DNA of 5,173 nt from an uncultured Bacteroidales bacterium (GCA_937885465.1 CAKZZM010000074.1:1-5173), one strand, 5' to 3'; positions 1 to 5,018 are shown, counted from the stretch's first letter. The notes: generated by a model not told the origin, from the sequence alone. Program-made: numbers and translations.

Positions 1-120
1 GGTGCCGCTGCCGACTCATGGATGCAACACCTCGCCATCCACACCCAGGAGCAACAGGGGGCTTCCAATGAATGGTTAGAATCCGTTTCCGATGAGCAAT
101 ATCAAGCAATCAACAAATAA
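1..120 (+). CDS. C-terminal end of an unidentified protein (5' partial)
   Basis: Frame 1 is open from the first base to a TAA at 118-120, giving 39 residues that begin GAADSWMQHLAIH and end DEQYQAINK. The fragment is polar and glutamine-rich, with two tryptophans and no transmembrane stretch or motif I recognise, so no function is assigned. It looks like a genuine gene end because a strong intrinsic terminator follows 60 bases downstream and because it is more GC-rich than the DNA after it. An ATG at 92 opens another frame that overlaps this tail, but that frame runs through the terminator and is not a credible gene start. Confidence 0.55.
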   Translation, partial: GAAADSWMQHLAIHTQEQQGASNEWLESVSDEQYQAINK

Positions 121-179
121 TATCGCGCCTGATACTGAATTGAAAAGCAATTCGAAGCATTATGGCTTAATAAGGCCTG

Positions 180-214
180 AAAAATCGCTCTTTTCGAGCG
201 ATTTTTCTGTTTTT
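180..214 (+). terminator. Rho-independent terminator of the upstream gene
   Basis: AAAAATCGCTC (180-190) pairs perfectly with GAGCGATTTTT (196-206) around a five-base loop (TTTTC). The tract CTGTTTTT follows to 214. An 11-bp stem flanked by A and T runs is a typical intrinsic terminator and ends the transcript of the partial gene at 1-120. It also separates that gene from the next promoter, whose -33 element begins only a few bases later. The near-symmetric A/T flanks could allow some function on the other strand too. Confidence 0.85.
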
Positions 215-216
215 AC

Positions 217-247
217 TTGCATAAGTCAGACAAAAACAATACCTTTG
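217..247 (+). promoter_or_regulatory. Bacteroidetes-type promoter for the DUF6922/AbiEii operon
   Basis: TACCTTTG at 240-247 matches the Bacteroidetes -7 consensus TAnnTTTG exactly. TTG at 217-219 lies 20 bases upstream, within the usual spacing for the -33 element. The expected transcription start is near 252-254, which leaves a 5' leader of only about a dozen bases before the ATG at 266. The promoter starts right after the terminator of the previous gene, so the operon appears independently transcribed. Confidence 0.7.
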
Positions 248-265
248 CCGCTGAAAAATGCAAAG

Positions 266-589
266 ATGCCTGTTCAAAAGAACATATTATTAAAAAAACA
301 ATCGCTCTCGAGGCAGTTGTACGATAGTGGTTACTTGTGGTCTTACAAGGCTGCGGATGACAAGGCTATGCTTTCGGATGAAGAGTTGATTTTGAACGGA
401 TTGTCGCATCTTGAGTTCGAGGACATGCCCTTGCTGTTTGACGCTTTCCCGTATCGCCAAATCAAGCAGGTGTGGCAGCAGCGCATGTTGCCTTATCCCG
501 ATTACTATGGCACGCTCAATTTGCTTTTGGCGGTGCTCTTCTTCCATATCAAAAAACCTAAAAAATATATCTCTAAGTATGTGGCGTAA
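266..589 (+). CDS. DUF6922-like small protein, probable partner (antitoxin candidate) of the AbiEii-type nucleotidyltransferase
   Basis: The protein has 107 residues. The start at ATG 266 is chosen because it lies just downstream of a consensus promoter; the open frame extends back to 92, but that would cross a terminator and the promoter. The sequence has a basic N-terminus (residues 1-16), then LWSYKAADDKAMLSDEELI (24-42), LSHLEFEDMPLLFDAFPYRQIKQVW (46-70), and a tail rich in aromatic and hydrophobic residues, LLLAVLFFHIKKPKKYISKY (86-105). From memory, this 'LWSY...E.LI...L.HL...D...LF..FP...IK.VW' pattern is that of DUF6922 proteins, which in Bacteroidetes often precede AbiEii/AbiGii nucleotidyltransferase genes. 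It overlaps the next gene by 11 bp, implying translational coupling. By position it is the likely antitoxin or regulator, but no recognised DNA-binding motif such as an AbiEi winged helix is visible. The antitoxin role is inference. Confidence 0.72.
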   Translation: MPVQKNILLKKQSLSRQLYDSGYLWSYKAADDKAMLSDEELILNGLSHLEFEDMPLLFDAFPYRQIKQVWQQRMLPYPDYYGTLNLLLAVLFFHIKKPKKYISKYVA

Positions 590-1235
590 CGGACTTAGTA
601 ATAATACCTTACAAGTCTTCGACAAAGTATCGCGGTTGGATTGTATCAAGAACTTGTACCTCTGTGGCGGCACAGGGATTTCTCTGTTGCTGCAACATCG
701 TCAGAGCGAAGACTTGGATTTCGAACTGCTGAACTACAGAGGTGACATCAGGCATTTGGACGTGTCATCTATCAGTAATGAAATAGTCTCTGTTTTTCCT
801 GAGTGCCGCCGCGAGATATTAGGACCGCAACATATCCAATTTTATGTAGGAGATGACGTAAAGTTATCGTTCTTTGAACCTAAAAACCGTATTCCTGCTT
901 TGCATACCGGTTTTACATACAACAATCTCAAAACAGTAGACTCGCAAGATGCATTGGGAATGAAACTCTTCACGATTACGGTGAGGAGTTTGTATCGCGA
1001 TTATTACGATATTTATTCGCTGCTTAAAGCAGGTTACTCATTTGAGGTGGGGTTGGATTATGCCATGAAGTTCACGAGGCATCAAGTTCATTCAAAAGCC
1101 GTTTTGTCGGCATTAATCACTCCCTCTCTGTATCCCAAACCTCAGAATTTCGACCTTCTACAGCCTAAATACAATATCTCCGCTGAAGAAATGGCAGATT
1201 ATTTTATGGAATTCATAGCGGCAAGAATAAAGTAA
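579..1235 (+). CDS. AbiEii/AbiGii-type nucleotidyltransferase (toxin-like, DUF1814 family)
   Basis: The protein has 218 residues. The frame is open from further upstream, but ATG 579 is preferred because it falls at the end of the preceding gene (11-bp overlap) and gives the normal family N-terminus. Family motifs are present in order: the nucleotide-binding LCGGTG at 28-33, the metal-binding pair DLDF at 45-48 (D45, D47), VKLSFF at 94-99, DALGMKL at 124-130 (K129), and RDYYDIYSLL at 140-149 (D141, D144). All expected catalytic positions look intact, so the enzyme is probably active. Members of this family act as toxins in type IV toxin-antitoxin and abortive-infection systems; some, such as MenT, transfer nucleotides onto tRNA. 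The target here cannot be inferred. The gene is co-transcribed with the DUF6922-like gene. I see no intrinsic terminator after it, so read-through into the structured region at 1262-1592 is possible. Confidence 0.85.
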   Translation: MWRNGLSNNTLQVFDKVSRLDCIKNLYLCGGTGISLLLQHRQSEDLDFELLNYRGDIRHLDVSSISNEIVSVFPECRREILGPQHIQFYVGDDVKLSFFEPKNRIPALHTGFTYNNLKTVDSQDALGMKLFTITVRSLYRDYYDIYSLLKAGYSFEVGLDYAMKFTRHQVHSKAVLSALITPSLYPKPQNFDLLQPKYNISAEEMADYFMEFIAARIK

Positions 1236-1261
1236 GAGACATAACTACTAAAGACCAAATA

Positions 1262-1295
1262 AACGTCCCCTCTCCGAGACGTTAAATAACGGAGA
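1262..1295 (+). other. H-type pseudoknot
   Basis: Stem 1 pairs AACGTC (1262-1267) with GACGTT (1278-1283). The TCTCCG in its loop (1271-1276) pairs with CGGAGA at 1290-1295, just beyond stem 1. Both stems are 6 bp and perfect. The connecting loops are CCC, a single A, and AAATAA. The geometry is that of a compact pseudoknot, with an A-rich third loop suited to lie in a stem groove. Confidence 0.55.
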
Positions 1296-1298
1296 AAC

Positions 1299-1314
1299 GC
1301 GCAAAGCATTGCGC
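1299..1314 (+). other. Hairpin following the pseudoknot
   Basis: GCGCAA (1299-1304) pairs with TTGCGC (1309-1314) around the tetraloop AGCA, in perfect complementarity. It sits three bases after the pseudoknot. It is not followed by a T-tract (TATAACATATTAAAAAAC follows), so it is not an intrinsic terminator for the AbiEii-type gene. Confidence 0.55.
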
Positions 1315-1340
1315 TATAACATATTAAAAAACAGCATTAC

Positions 1341-1401
1341 TATTATTTCGCGTTTACCGAAAGCGTAGGAAACTTAACGGAAATAAAACGAAGAAATAAT
1401 A
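1341..1401 (+). other. Alternative helix that competes with or knots the long-range helix
   Basis: TATTATTTC (1341-1349) is perfectly complementary to GAAATAATA (1393-1401). The span contains the whole 5' strand of the long-range helix (1350-1372), while that strand's partner lies outside it at 1497-1521. The two helices therefore cross: together they would form a pseudoknot, or they may exclude one another as in a switch. The helix is AT-rich and could be fortuitous. Confidence 0.4.
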
Positions 1402-1406
1402 AAAGC

Positions 1407-1425
1407 TATTCGTAGGACACGAATA
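1407..1425 (+). other. Hairpin inside the long-range helix
   Basis: TATTCGT (1407-1413) pairs with ACGAATA (1419-1425) around the loop AGGAC. It is a perfect 7-bp stem and forms the first branch inside the domain closed by 1350-1372/1497-1521. Confidence 0.5.
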
Positions 1426-1426
1426 A

Positions 1427-1491
1427 CTTGTATCATCTATGTATAGTAATGCCGCGCCTTTTAGGCGTGGATTTCTTATAGATGATATAGG
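1427..1491 (+). other. Long two-part hairpin arm with a GC-rich tip
   Basis: The base pairs CTTGTATCATCTAT (1427-1440) with ATAGATGATATAGG (1478-1491), 14 bp including two G-T pairs. The tip pairs CCGCGCCT (1452-1459) with AGGCGTGG (1463-1470), 8 bp including one G-T pair, with a TTT loop. The GC-rich tip with its short T loop and flanking ATTTCTTATAG resembles the subterminal hairpins that IS200/IS605-type transposases recognise, but no transposase or TnpB gene is present. The G-T pairs fit an RNA better than a DNA palindrome. Confidence 0.6.
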
Positions 1492-1520
1492 CTTCATTTC
1501 CTACGCTGCCTTGGTAAACG

Positions 1521-1546
1521 CATAAGAAATTCACGTCTTTCTTATG
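1521..1546 (+). other. Hairpin downstream of the long-range helix
   Basis: CATAAGAAA (1521-1529) pairs perfectly with TTTCTTATG (1538-1546) around an eight-base loop. It abuts the 3' strand of the long-range helix, so the two could stack. The ATG at 1544-1546 within this stem is the furthest upstream start of the FkbH-like frame. Its burial in a helix argues against its use. Confidence 0.55.
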
Positions 1547-1555
1547 TCGTCTCAC

Positions 1556-1592
1556 GGATTAATAGTATGCGCAAACGCAAAACTATCAATCC
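1556..1592 (+). promoter_or_regulatory. Hairpin abutting the start codon of the FkbH-like gene
   Basis: GGATTAATAGT (1556-1566) pairs with ACTATCAATCC (1582-1592) with a single A-C mismatch. Inside it TGCG (1568-1571) pairs with CGCA (1576-1579) around a CAAA loop. About 14 pairs end two bases before the ATG at 1595. A helix so close to the start codon could hinder ribosome entry and so regulate translation. That role is inference. Confidence 0.45.
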
Positions 1593-1594
1593 AC

Positions 1595-3466
1595 ATGTTA
1601 GACATCAATACCATTAAACTCATAATTTGGGATTTGGATGATACCTTTTGGAAGGGTACATTATCCGAAGGCGGAGCACAAGTTATCACAAAAAATATCC
1701 AACTAATAAAAGACACCACAGATGCCGGTATCATAAACTCTATTTGCTCAAAGAACGAACCTACTCCAACCATACAGTACCTGAAACAACTGGGAATTTG
1801 GGATTATTTCGTATTTACATCTATTAATTGGGACAACAAAGGCGTACGAATCCGGCAAATAATTGAACAGATGGCTCTACGTCCCCAAAATGTATTGTTT
1901 CTTGACGATAATGTGCATAACTTGAATGAAGCCAAACACATCTTTCCTCTATTACAAATAGCAGAGCCTGCGGAAATACCGACTTTGATTGAGCAAGTGG
2001 CTTTATTGCCCAAGAAAGATACCTCTCATAAACGGCTACAACAATACAAGGTGCTGGAAACAAAAGCCCAAGAAGCAAAATCCTATGATTCAAACGAGGC
2101 ATTTTTGTATGCAAGCAATATTCGGGTAGAGATACACACAGATTGTTTGAATCAAATGGAGCGTCTGCATGACTTGATTCTACGGAGCAATCAACTCAAT
2201 TTCACAAAGAAACGTATTTCACAAGAAGAACTGATATCCCTTTTGCATGACGATCGGTATCAATGTGGTTATGTGTCGGTTATCGATAATTATGGCGATT
2301 ACGGTATAGTAGGTTTTTACGCTTTACGTGATAACACATTAGAACATTTCGTGTTCTCGTGCCGTACCATGGGGCAAATGATTGAACAATGGGTATATGC
2401 ACAATTAGGGTTTCCGCAGTTGGAAGTGGTAGGTGAGGTACGCACACAATTAAACAAAACGGATTGCCCACTATGGATCAATCAAATTAATTGTGCTTCA
2501 TCCAATAATCATGACCGCCAACAAATTTCTTCATGCAACATACTATTGAAAGGTCCATGTGACTTGGCTCACTCGCAAAGTTATTTGCGTCAAGTTGGGC
2601 ATGTAAGTACCGAATTTACATACGTGGACAACTCAGGAAAGATTATTGAAGGATACAATCATTCTGTCCACATATTAGGTTTACATGAGTATTCTGATAG
2701 CGACAAAGAGATCATCACCAAAGAATGTCAGTTCGTTGATGCTGCTATGCTCGATGGTTCGTTTTTTACAGGTAATTACGATGTTATCTTCTTATCCTCT
2801 TTGATAGAAACGCCATACGGAATATATCAAAAGAAAGGAACAAATATAAGAGTAGTATTTGGAGGAAAACATAAACCGTTAACCTCTCCATCCAATTGGA
2901 GTGATTACATTACCGGAAAGTTATACAACGGAAGAAATCATTTTACAGAACAATATCTGCGAGAGTTTTCCGCCAATTACGAATTTGTTGGTTCAACAAC
3001 GCCGGAAGATTACTCAAATTTTCTCAAAAAGGCATTAGAGTGGTTGCCGAAGAAAACAACTTTGTGCATCATTCTTGGAACGACTTACCACCATAACGGA
3101 CAAAAAGAATGGGCAGAAGAACATCGTTTATTAAATCAAGCAGTTATATCTTTTGCCAAGACAAATCCTCGCTTGCGATATATTGCATTAGACGATATTA
3201 TCACAGGAGAGAGTGATTTCATGGACAACTCTCTTAATCACTATACTGCACGAGTATATTATGAGATAGCACAAAAGATGGGGGCTATAATTGAGGATTG
3301 CACAGGTATTTCCTTCAGTGGCTATTCAAAATACATTTTATGGTTTGACCATATCTTAAACAAAGGTAAATTCATCGTTACCAAATTGTTTTCTACAAAT
3401 AGCGCGATGTATAAGGTTCTCAAGCCGATATATTTAAAATTAGCACGCAAAAAGAAAACGATATAG
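1595..3466 (+). CDS. FkbH-like HAD-IIIC family protein with GNAT-like middle and unassigned C-terminal domain
   Basis: The protein has 623 residues from ATG 1595. An in-frame ATG at 1544 would add 17 residues encoded inside two hairpins and not expected in the family, whereas MLDINTIKLIIWDLDDT is a normal FkbH-type N-terminus. HAD motifs are DLDDT at 13-17 (D13, D15, T17), CSKNEP at 51-56 and LFLDDN at 101-106. A GNAT-like segment follows: RSNQLNFTKKR (197-207), YGDYGIVGFYAL (233-244), CRTMGQMIEQWV (256-267). FkbH proteins handle phosphoglycerate-type substrates and load acyl groups onto carrier proteins in polyketide or surface-glycan pathways. From about 310 on is a second half starting ILLKGPCDLAHS (316-327) with DNSLNHYTARVYYEIA near 544-559. 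This weakly suggests an SGNH-hydrolase-like fold with Cys in place of the nucleophilic Ser, but I cannot assign it. The tail is basic (LKLARKKKT). No signal peptide is visible, so it is likely cytoplasmic. No carrier protein is visible nearby. The gene is AT-rich relative to the following one. Confidence 0.8.
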   Translation: MLDINTIKLIIWDLDDTFWKGTLSEGGAQVITKNIQLIKDTTDAGIINSICSKNEPTPTIQYLKQLGIWDYFVFTSINWDNKGVRIRQIIEQMALRPQNVLFLDDNVHNLNEAKHIFPLLQIAEPAEIPTLIEQVALLPKKDTSHKRLQQYKVLETKAQEAKSYDSNEAFLYASNIRVEIHTDCLNQMERLHDLILRSNQLNFTKKRISQEELISLLHDDRYQCGYVSVIDNYGDYGIVGFYALRDNTLEHFVFSCRTMGQMIEQWVYAQLGFPQLEVVGEVRTQLNKTDCPLWINQINCASSNNHDRQQISSCNILLKGPCDLAHSQSYLRQVGHVSTEFTYVDNSGKIIEGYNHSVHILGLHEYSDSDKEIITKECQFVDAAMLDGSFFTGNYDVIFLSSLIETPYGIYQKKGTNIRVVFGGKHKPLTSPSNWSDYITGKLYNGRNHFTEQYLREFSANYEFVGSTTPEDYSNFLKKALEWLPKKTTLCIILGTTYHHNGQKEWAEEHRLLNQAVISFAKTNPRLRYIALDDIITGESDFMDNSLNHYTARVYYEIAQKMGAIIEDCTGISFSGYSKYILWFDHILNKGKFIVTKLFSTNSAMYKVLKPIYLKLARKKKTI

Positions 3467-3491
3467 ACGATTTCTATGTGCATACTTATTT

Positions 3492-3532
3492 CCAGCCTGC
3501 TTCCCATCCGAGCAGGCTGGCTCTTTCTTCTT
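3492..3532 (+). terminator. Rho-independent terminator after the FkbH-like gene
   Basis: CCAGCCTGCT (3492-3501) pairs perfectly with AGCAGGCTGG (3511-3520) around a nine-base loop. The pyrimidine-rich tail CTCTTTCTTCTT follows. It lies 26 bases after the TAG stop, so the FkbH-like gene ends its transcription unit here and the dehydrogenase needs its own promoter. Confidence 0.85.
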
Positions 3533-3643
3533 GACAGTTGCCGCCGTTTGCCAAACGCCGCTTTTCTTACGTGTTTATCCCTCTTCCTACGAAAAGTATA
3601 AAAATTTCCGTGATTTGTGTAAAGCCAATTCGAGAAAAAGCAG

Positions 3644-3651
3644 TATCTTTG
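3644..3651 (+). promoter_or_regulatory. Bacteroidetes -7 promoter box for the alcohol dehydrogenase gene
   Basis: TATCTTTG matches the TAnnTTTG consensus exactly and lies 31 bases before the ATG, giving a leader of roughly 25 bases. The matching -33 element is weak: the nearest TTTG (3614-3617) is 26 bases upstream instead of 19-21, so the promoter may be modest or helped by an activator. The A-rich stretch between box and start codon contains no Shine-Dalgarno sequence, as is common in this phylum. Confidence 0.65.
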
Positions 3652-3682
3652 CAATCCCAAACACACTAAAAACACAGATACT

Positions 3683-4876
3683 ATGCAAAACTTTGATTAT
3701 CAAACACCGACACGCCTTATTTTTGGTGAAGGCGTAGTAGAGAAACTGCCGGAAGTGATGCGCACCTTCGGCAAGAAAATCCTCCTAACCTACGGTGGAG
3801 GCAGTATAAAAAAGATTCCGGCTCTTAGAAATAACCCCTCAGCAGAAAGCCTGTATGACTACGTACACACACTGCTACGGGACTTCGAAATCATCGAACT
3901 TTCCGGCATTCAGCCCAACCCGAAGTACGACCCGTCTGTCTTGGACGGCGTGCGGCTGTGCAAGGAACACAAAGTGGATGTCATCCTCTCCGTCGGCGGC
4001 GGTTCGGTACTCGATTGCTCCAAGGCGATTGCAGCCGGTGCGTGCTACGATGGCGACCCGTGGGATCTCATCTCATATAAAGTCAAAGCCCAAGCGGCTC
4101 TGCCTATTGTAGATATCATCACCCTTGCCGCCACCGGTAGCGAATACGACTGCGGCGGTGTCATCTCACGCACCGAGACCAACGACAAGATAGGTTATGT
4201 GGACCGCCACTTGTTCCCTGCCGTCTCGTTCCTCGACCCGACCTACACCTTCTCAGTCAGCCGCAAACAGACGGCTGCCGGCATCGCTGACGCGATGAAC
4301 CATACCATCGAGCAGTATTTCGCAGAGGACACCACGCTGCTCAACGACGGTTTCTGCGAGTCGATGCTCCGCTCGCTCATGGCAAACGGCAGAAAATGCT
4401 TGGAGAATCCCAATGACTACCAAGCCCGTGCGGAGATGATGCTGGCTTGCACCTACGGCTGCAACGGCATCCTTGCCCTTGGCAACAGTGAGTCCGGCTG
4501 GCCATGCCACGGCATCGAGCACGCCTTATCTGCGTACTACGACATCACCCACGGCGAAGGATTAGCCATCATCACGCCGCGCTGGATGACGCATATCTTA
4601 AGCGACCACACCATGCCGCGTTTCGTGAAATACGGTATCAATGTCTTCGGCATTGACGCTTCGCTCCCGAAGCAGGAGATTGCCCGCAAAGCCATCGACG
4701 AGACCTATAAGTTCTTCGAGTCCATCGGTATTCCGATGCACCTCAAAGAAGTCGGTATTGACGACAGCCGTTTAGACGAGATGGCGCATCATATCGCAGT
4801 CAACGAAGGCCTCGACACCGCCTACGCACCCCTCACCGAACAGGATATCAAACAAATCTTAATAGACAGTCTGTAA
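3683..4876 (+). CDS. Iron-containing alcohol dehydrogenase, YqhD/butanol-dehydrogenase type
   Basis: The protein has 397 residues, close to E. coli YqhD (387), and probably reduces aldehydes to alcohols with NADPH in the cytoplasm. The start MQNFDYQTPTRLIFGEG is the usual YqhD/BDH N-terminus. Dinucleotide-binding motifs are YGGGSIKK (37-44) and SVGGGSVLD (103-111). The substrate-side motif is ATGSEYDCGGVISR (150-163). The four metal ligands of the family are all present with YqhD spacing: D203 and H207 in ADAMNHTIEQY, H276 in GWPCHGIEH, and H290 in YYDITHGEGLA. The enzyme therefore looks functional. One oddity is about ten extra residues after GGGSIKK (near 45-55, IPALRNNPSAE), where relatives run almost directly into a LYD-type helix. 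A promoter box lies just upstream, and a terminator separates it from the FkbH-like gene. Its stop overlaps the start of an aldo/keto reductase fragment, suggesting a former two-gene redox operon. GC content is clearly higher than in the preceding gene. Confidence 0.92.
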   Translation: MQNFDYQTPTRLIFGEGVVEKLPEVMRTFGKKILLTYGGGSIKKIPALRNNPSAESLYDYVHTLLRDFEIIELSGIQPNPKYDPSVLDGVRLCKEHKVDVILSVGGGSVLDCSKAIAAGACYDGDPWDLISYKVKAQAALPIVDIITLAATGSEYDCGGVISRTETNDKIGYVDRHLFPAVSFLDPTYTFSVSRKQTAAGIADAMNHTIEQYFAEDTTLLNDGFCESMLRSLMANGRKCLENPNDYQARAEMMLACTYGCNGILALGNSESGWPCHGIEHALSAYYDITHGEGLAIITPRWMTHILSDHTMPRFVKYGINVFGIDASLPKQEIARKAIDETYKFFESIGIPMHLKEVGIDDSRLDEMAHHIAVNEGLDTAYAPLTEQDIKQILIDSL

Positions 4877-4962
4877 TGATGCAAACGATTCAACTATCCA
4901 ATGGTGTCGAGATGCCCTTGTTAGGCTACGGCGTTTTCCAAGTACCGCCTGAGGAAGTATGA
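4876..4962 (+). pseudogene. Truncated N-terminus of an aldo/keto reductase
   Basis: The frame reads MMQTIQLSNGVEMPLLGYGVFQVPPEEV and then TGA at 4960-4962. The pattern 'LSNGVEMPLLGYGVFQVPPEE' is the unmistakable start of aldo/keto reductases of the 2,5-diketo-gluconate reductase type, which are normally about 280 residues. Here the match stops after 28 codons. The downstream bases do not resume the expected 'GYRxIDTA' region in the frame I followed, so this looks like a breakpoint followed by unrelated AT-rich DNA and not a single stop mutation. The first ATG overlaps the TAA of the dehydrogenase (TAATG), so the intact gene was probably translationally coupled to it. The second ATG, at 4879, is an equally plausible start. 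The peptide should be non-functional. Confidence 0.8.
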
Positions 4963-5018
4963 GAAATCTGTAATTATCGTGGTAAACCGTTCTGCAAGAA
5001 TTGGTAAAAACAAATAAT

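Larger units (their letters stand above)
1350..1521 (+). other. 22-bp long-range inverted repeat closing the structured element
   Basis: GCGTTTACC (1350-1358) pairs with GGTAAACGC (1513-1521) and extends by G1359-T1512 and A1360-T1511. After a small internal loop (A1361 opposite 1508-1510), AGCGTAGGAAA (1362-1372) pairs perfectly with TTTCCTACGCT (1497-1507). The total is 22 pairs across about 125 enclosed bases. As RNA this would close a multi-branched domain; as DNA it resembles imperfect terminal inverted repeats of a small element. The length makes chance pairing unlikely. Confidence 0.7.
1262..1592 (+). ncRNA. Highly structured non-coding region: candidate leader RNA, small RNA, or hairpin-rich mobile-element remnant
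   Basis: No credible gene occupies the roughly 360 bases between the two coding regions. Instead almost every part can pair: an H-type pseudoknot (1262-1295), a hairpin (1299-1314), a 22-bp long-range helix (1350-1372 with 1497-1521) enclosing two further arms (1407-1425 and 1427-1491), then two more hairpins (1521-1546 and 1556-1592), the last ending two bases before the ATG at 1595. None is followed by a T-tract, so they are not terminators. I found no TAnnTTTG promoter inside. It could be a cis-acting leader of the FkbH-like gene, an independent RNA made by read-through, or a non-autonomous element with IS200/IS605-like hairpins. I do not recognise it as a named RNA family. The pairing is seen; that it functions as RNA is inference. 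Confidence 0.5.

Noticed and set aside
112..121. AACAAATAAT at 112-121 and again at 5009-5018 as duplicated flanks of an inserted island
   Set aside because: Ten AT-rich bases can recur by chance in 5 kb, the sequence includes a stop codon of the first gene, and no element ends adjoin both copies.
92..265. Upstream extension of the DUF6922-like frame to the ATG at 92
   Set aside because: It would overlap the end of the preceding gene, run through its terminator hairpin and include the promoter at 217-247. The ATG at 266 fits all signals.
411..578. Upstream extension of the AbiEii-type frame to 411
   Set aside because: It overlaps the DUF6922-like gene in another frame and gives cysteine- and serine-rich sequence unlike the family N-terminus. 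ATG 579 gives a normal family start and an 11-bp overlap.
1262..1314. Pistol-type self-cleaving ribozyme
   Set aside because: The pseudoknotted first stem and AAATAA linker are reminiscent, but the second stem and the conserved cleavage-site sequence expected next are not present.
1278..1378. Possible integron attC site (GTTAAAT near 1281 and ACTTAAC near 1372)
   Set aside because: The two core-like sequences occur in the wrong order for attC on either strand, and no integrase or cassette array is visible.
1544..1594. ATG at 1544 as start of the FkbH-like gene
   Set aside because: It lies inside a hairpin stem, and the added 17 residues are encoded by a second hairpin. The family normally starts a few residues before the IIWDLDDT motif, which fits ATG 1595.
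3531..3737. Small open frame over the intergenic region before the dehydrogenase
   Set aside because: It overlaps the terminator tail, the promoter and the dehydrogenase start, and its product matches nothing recognisable.
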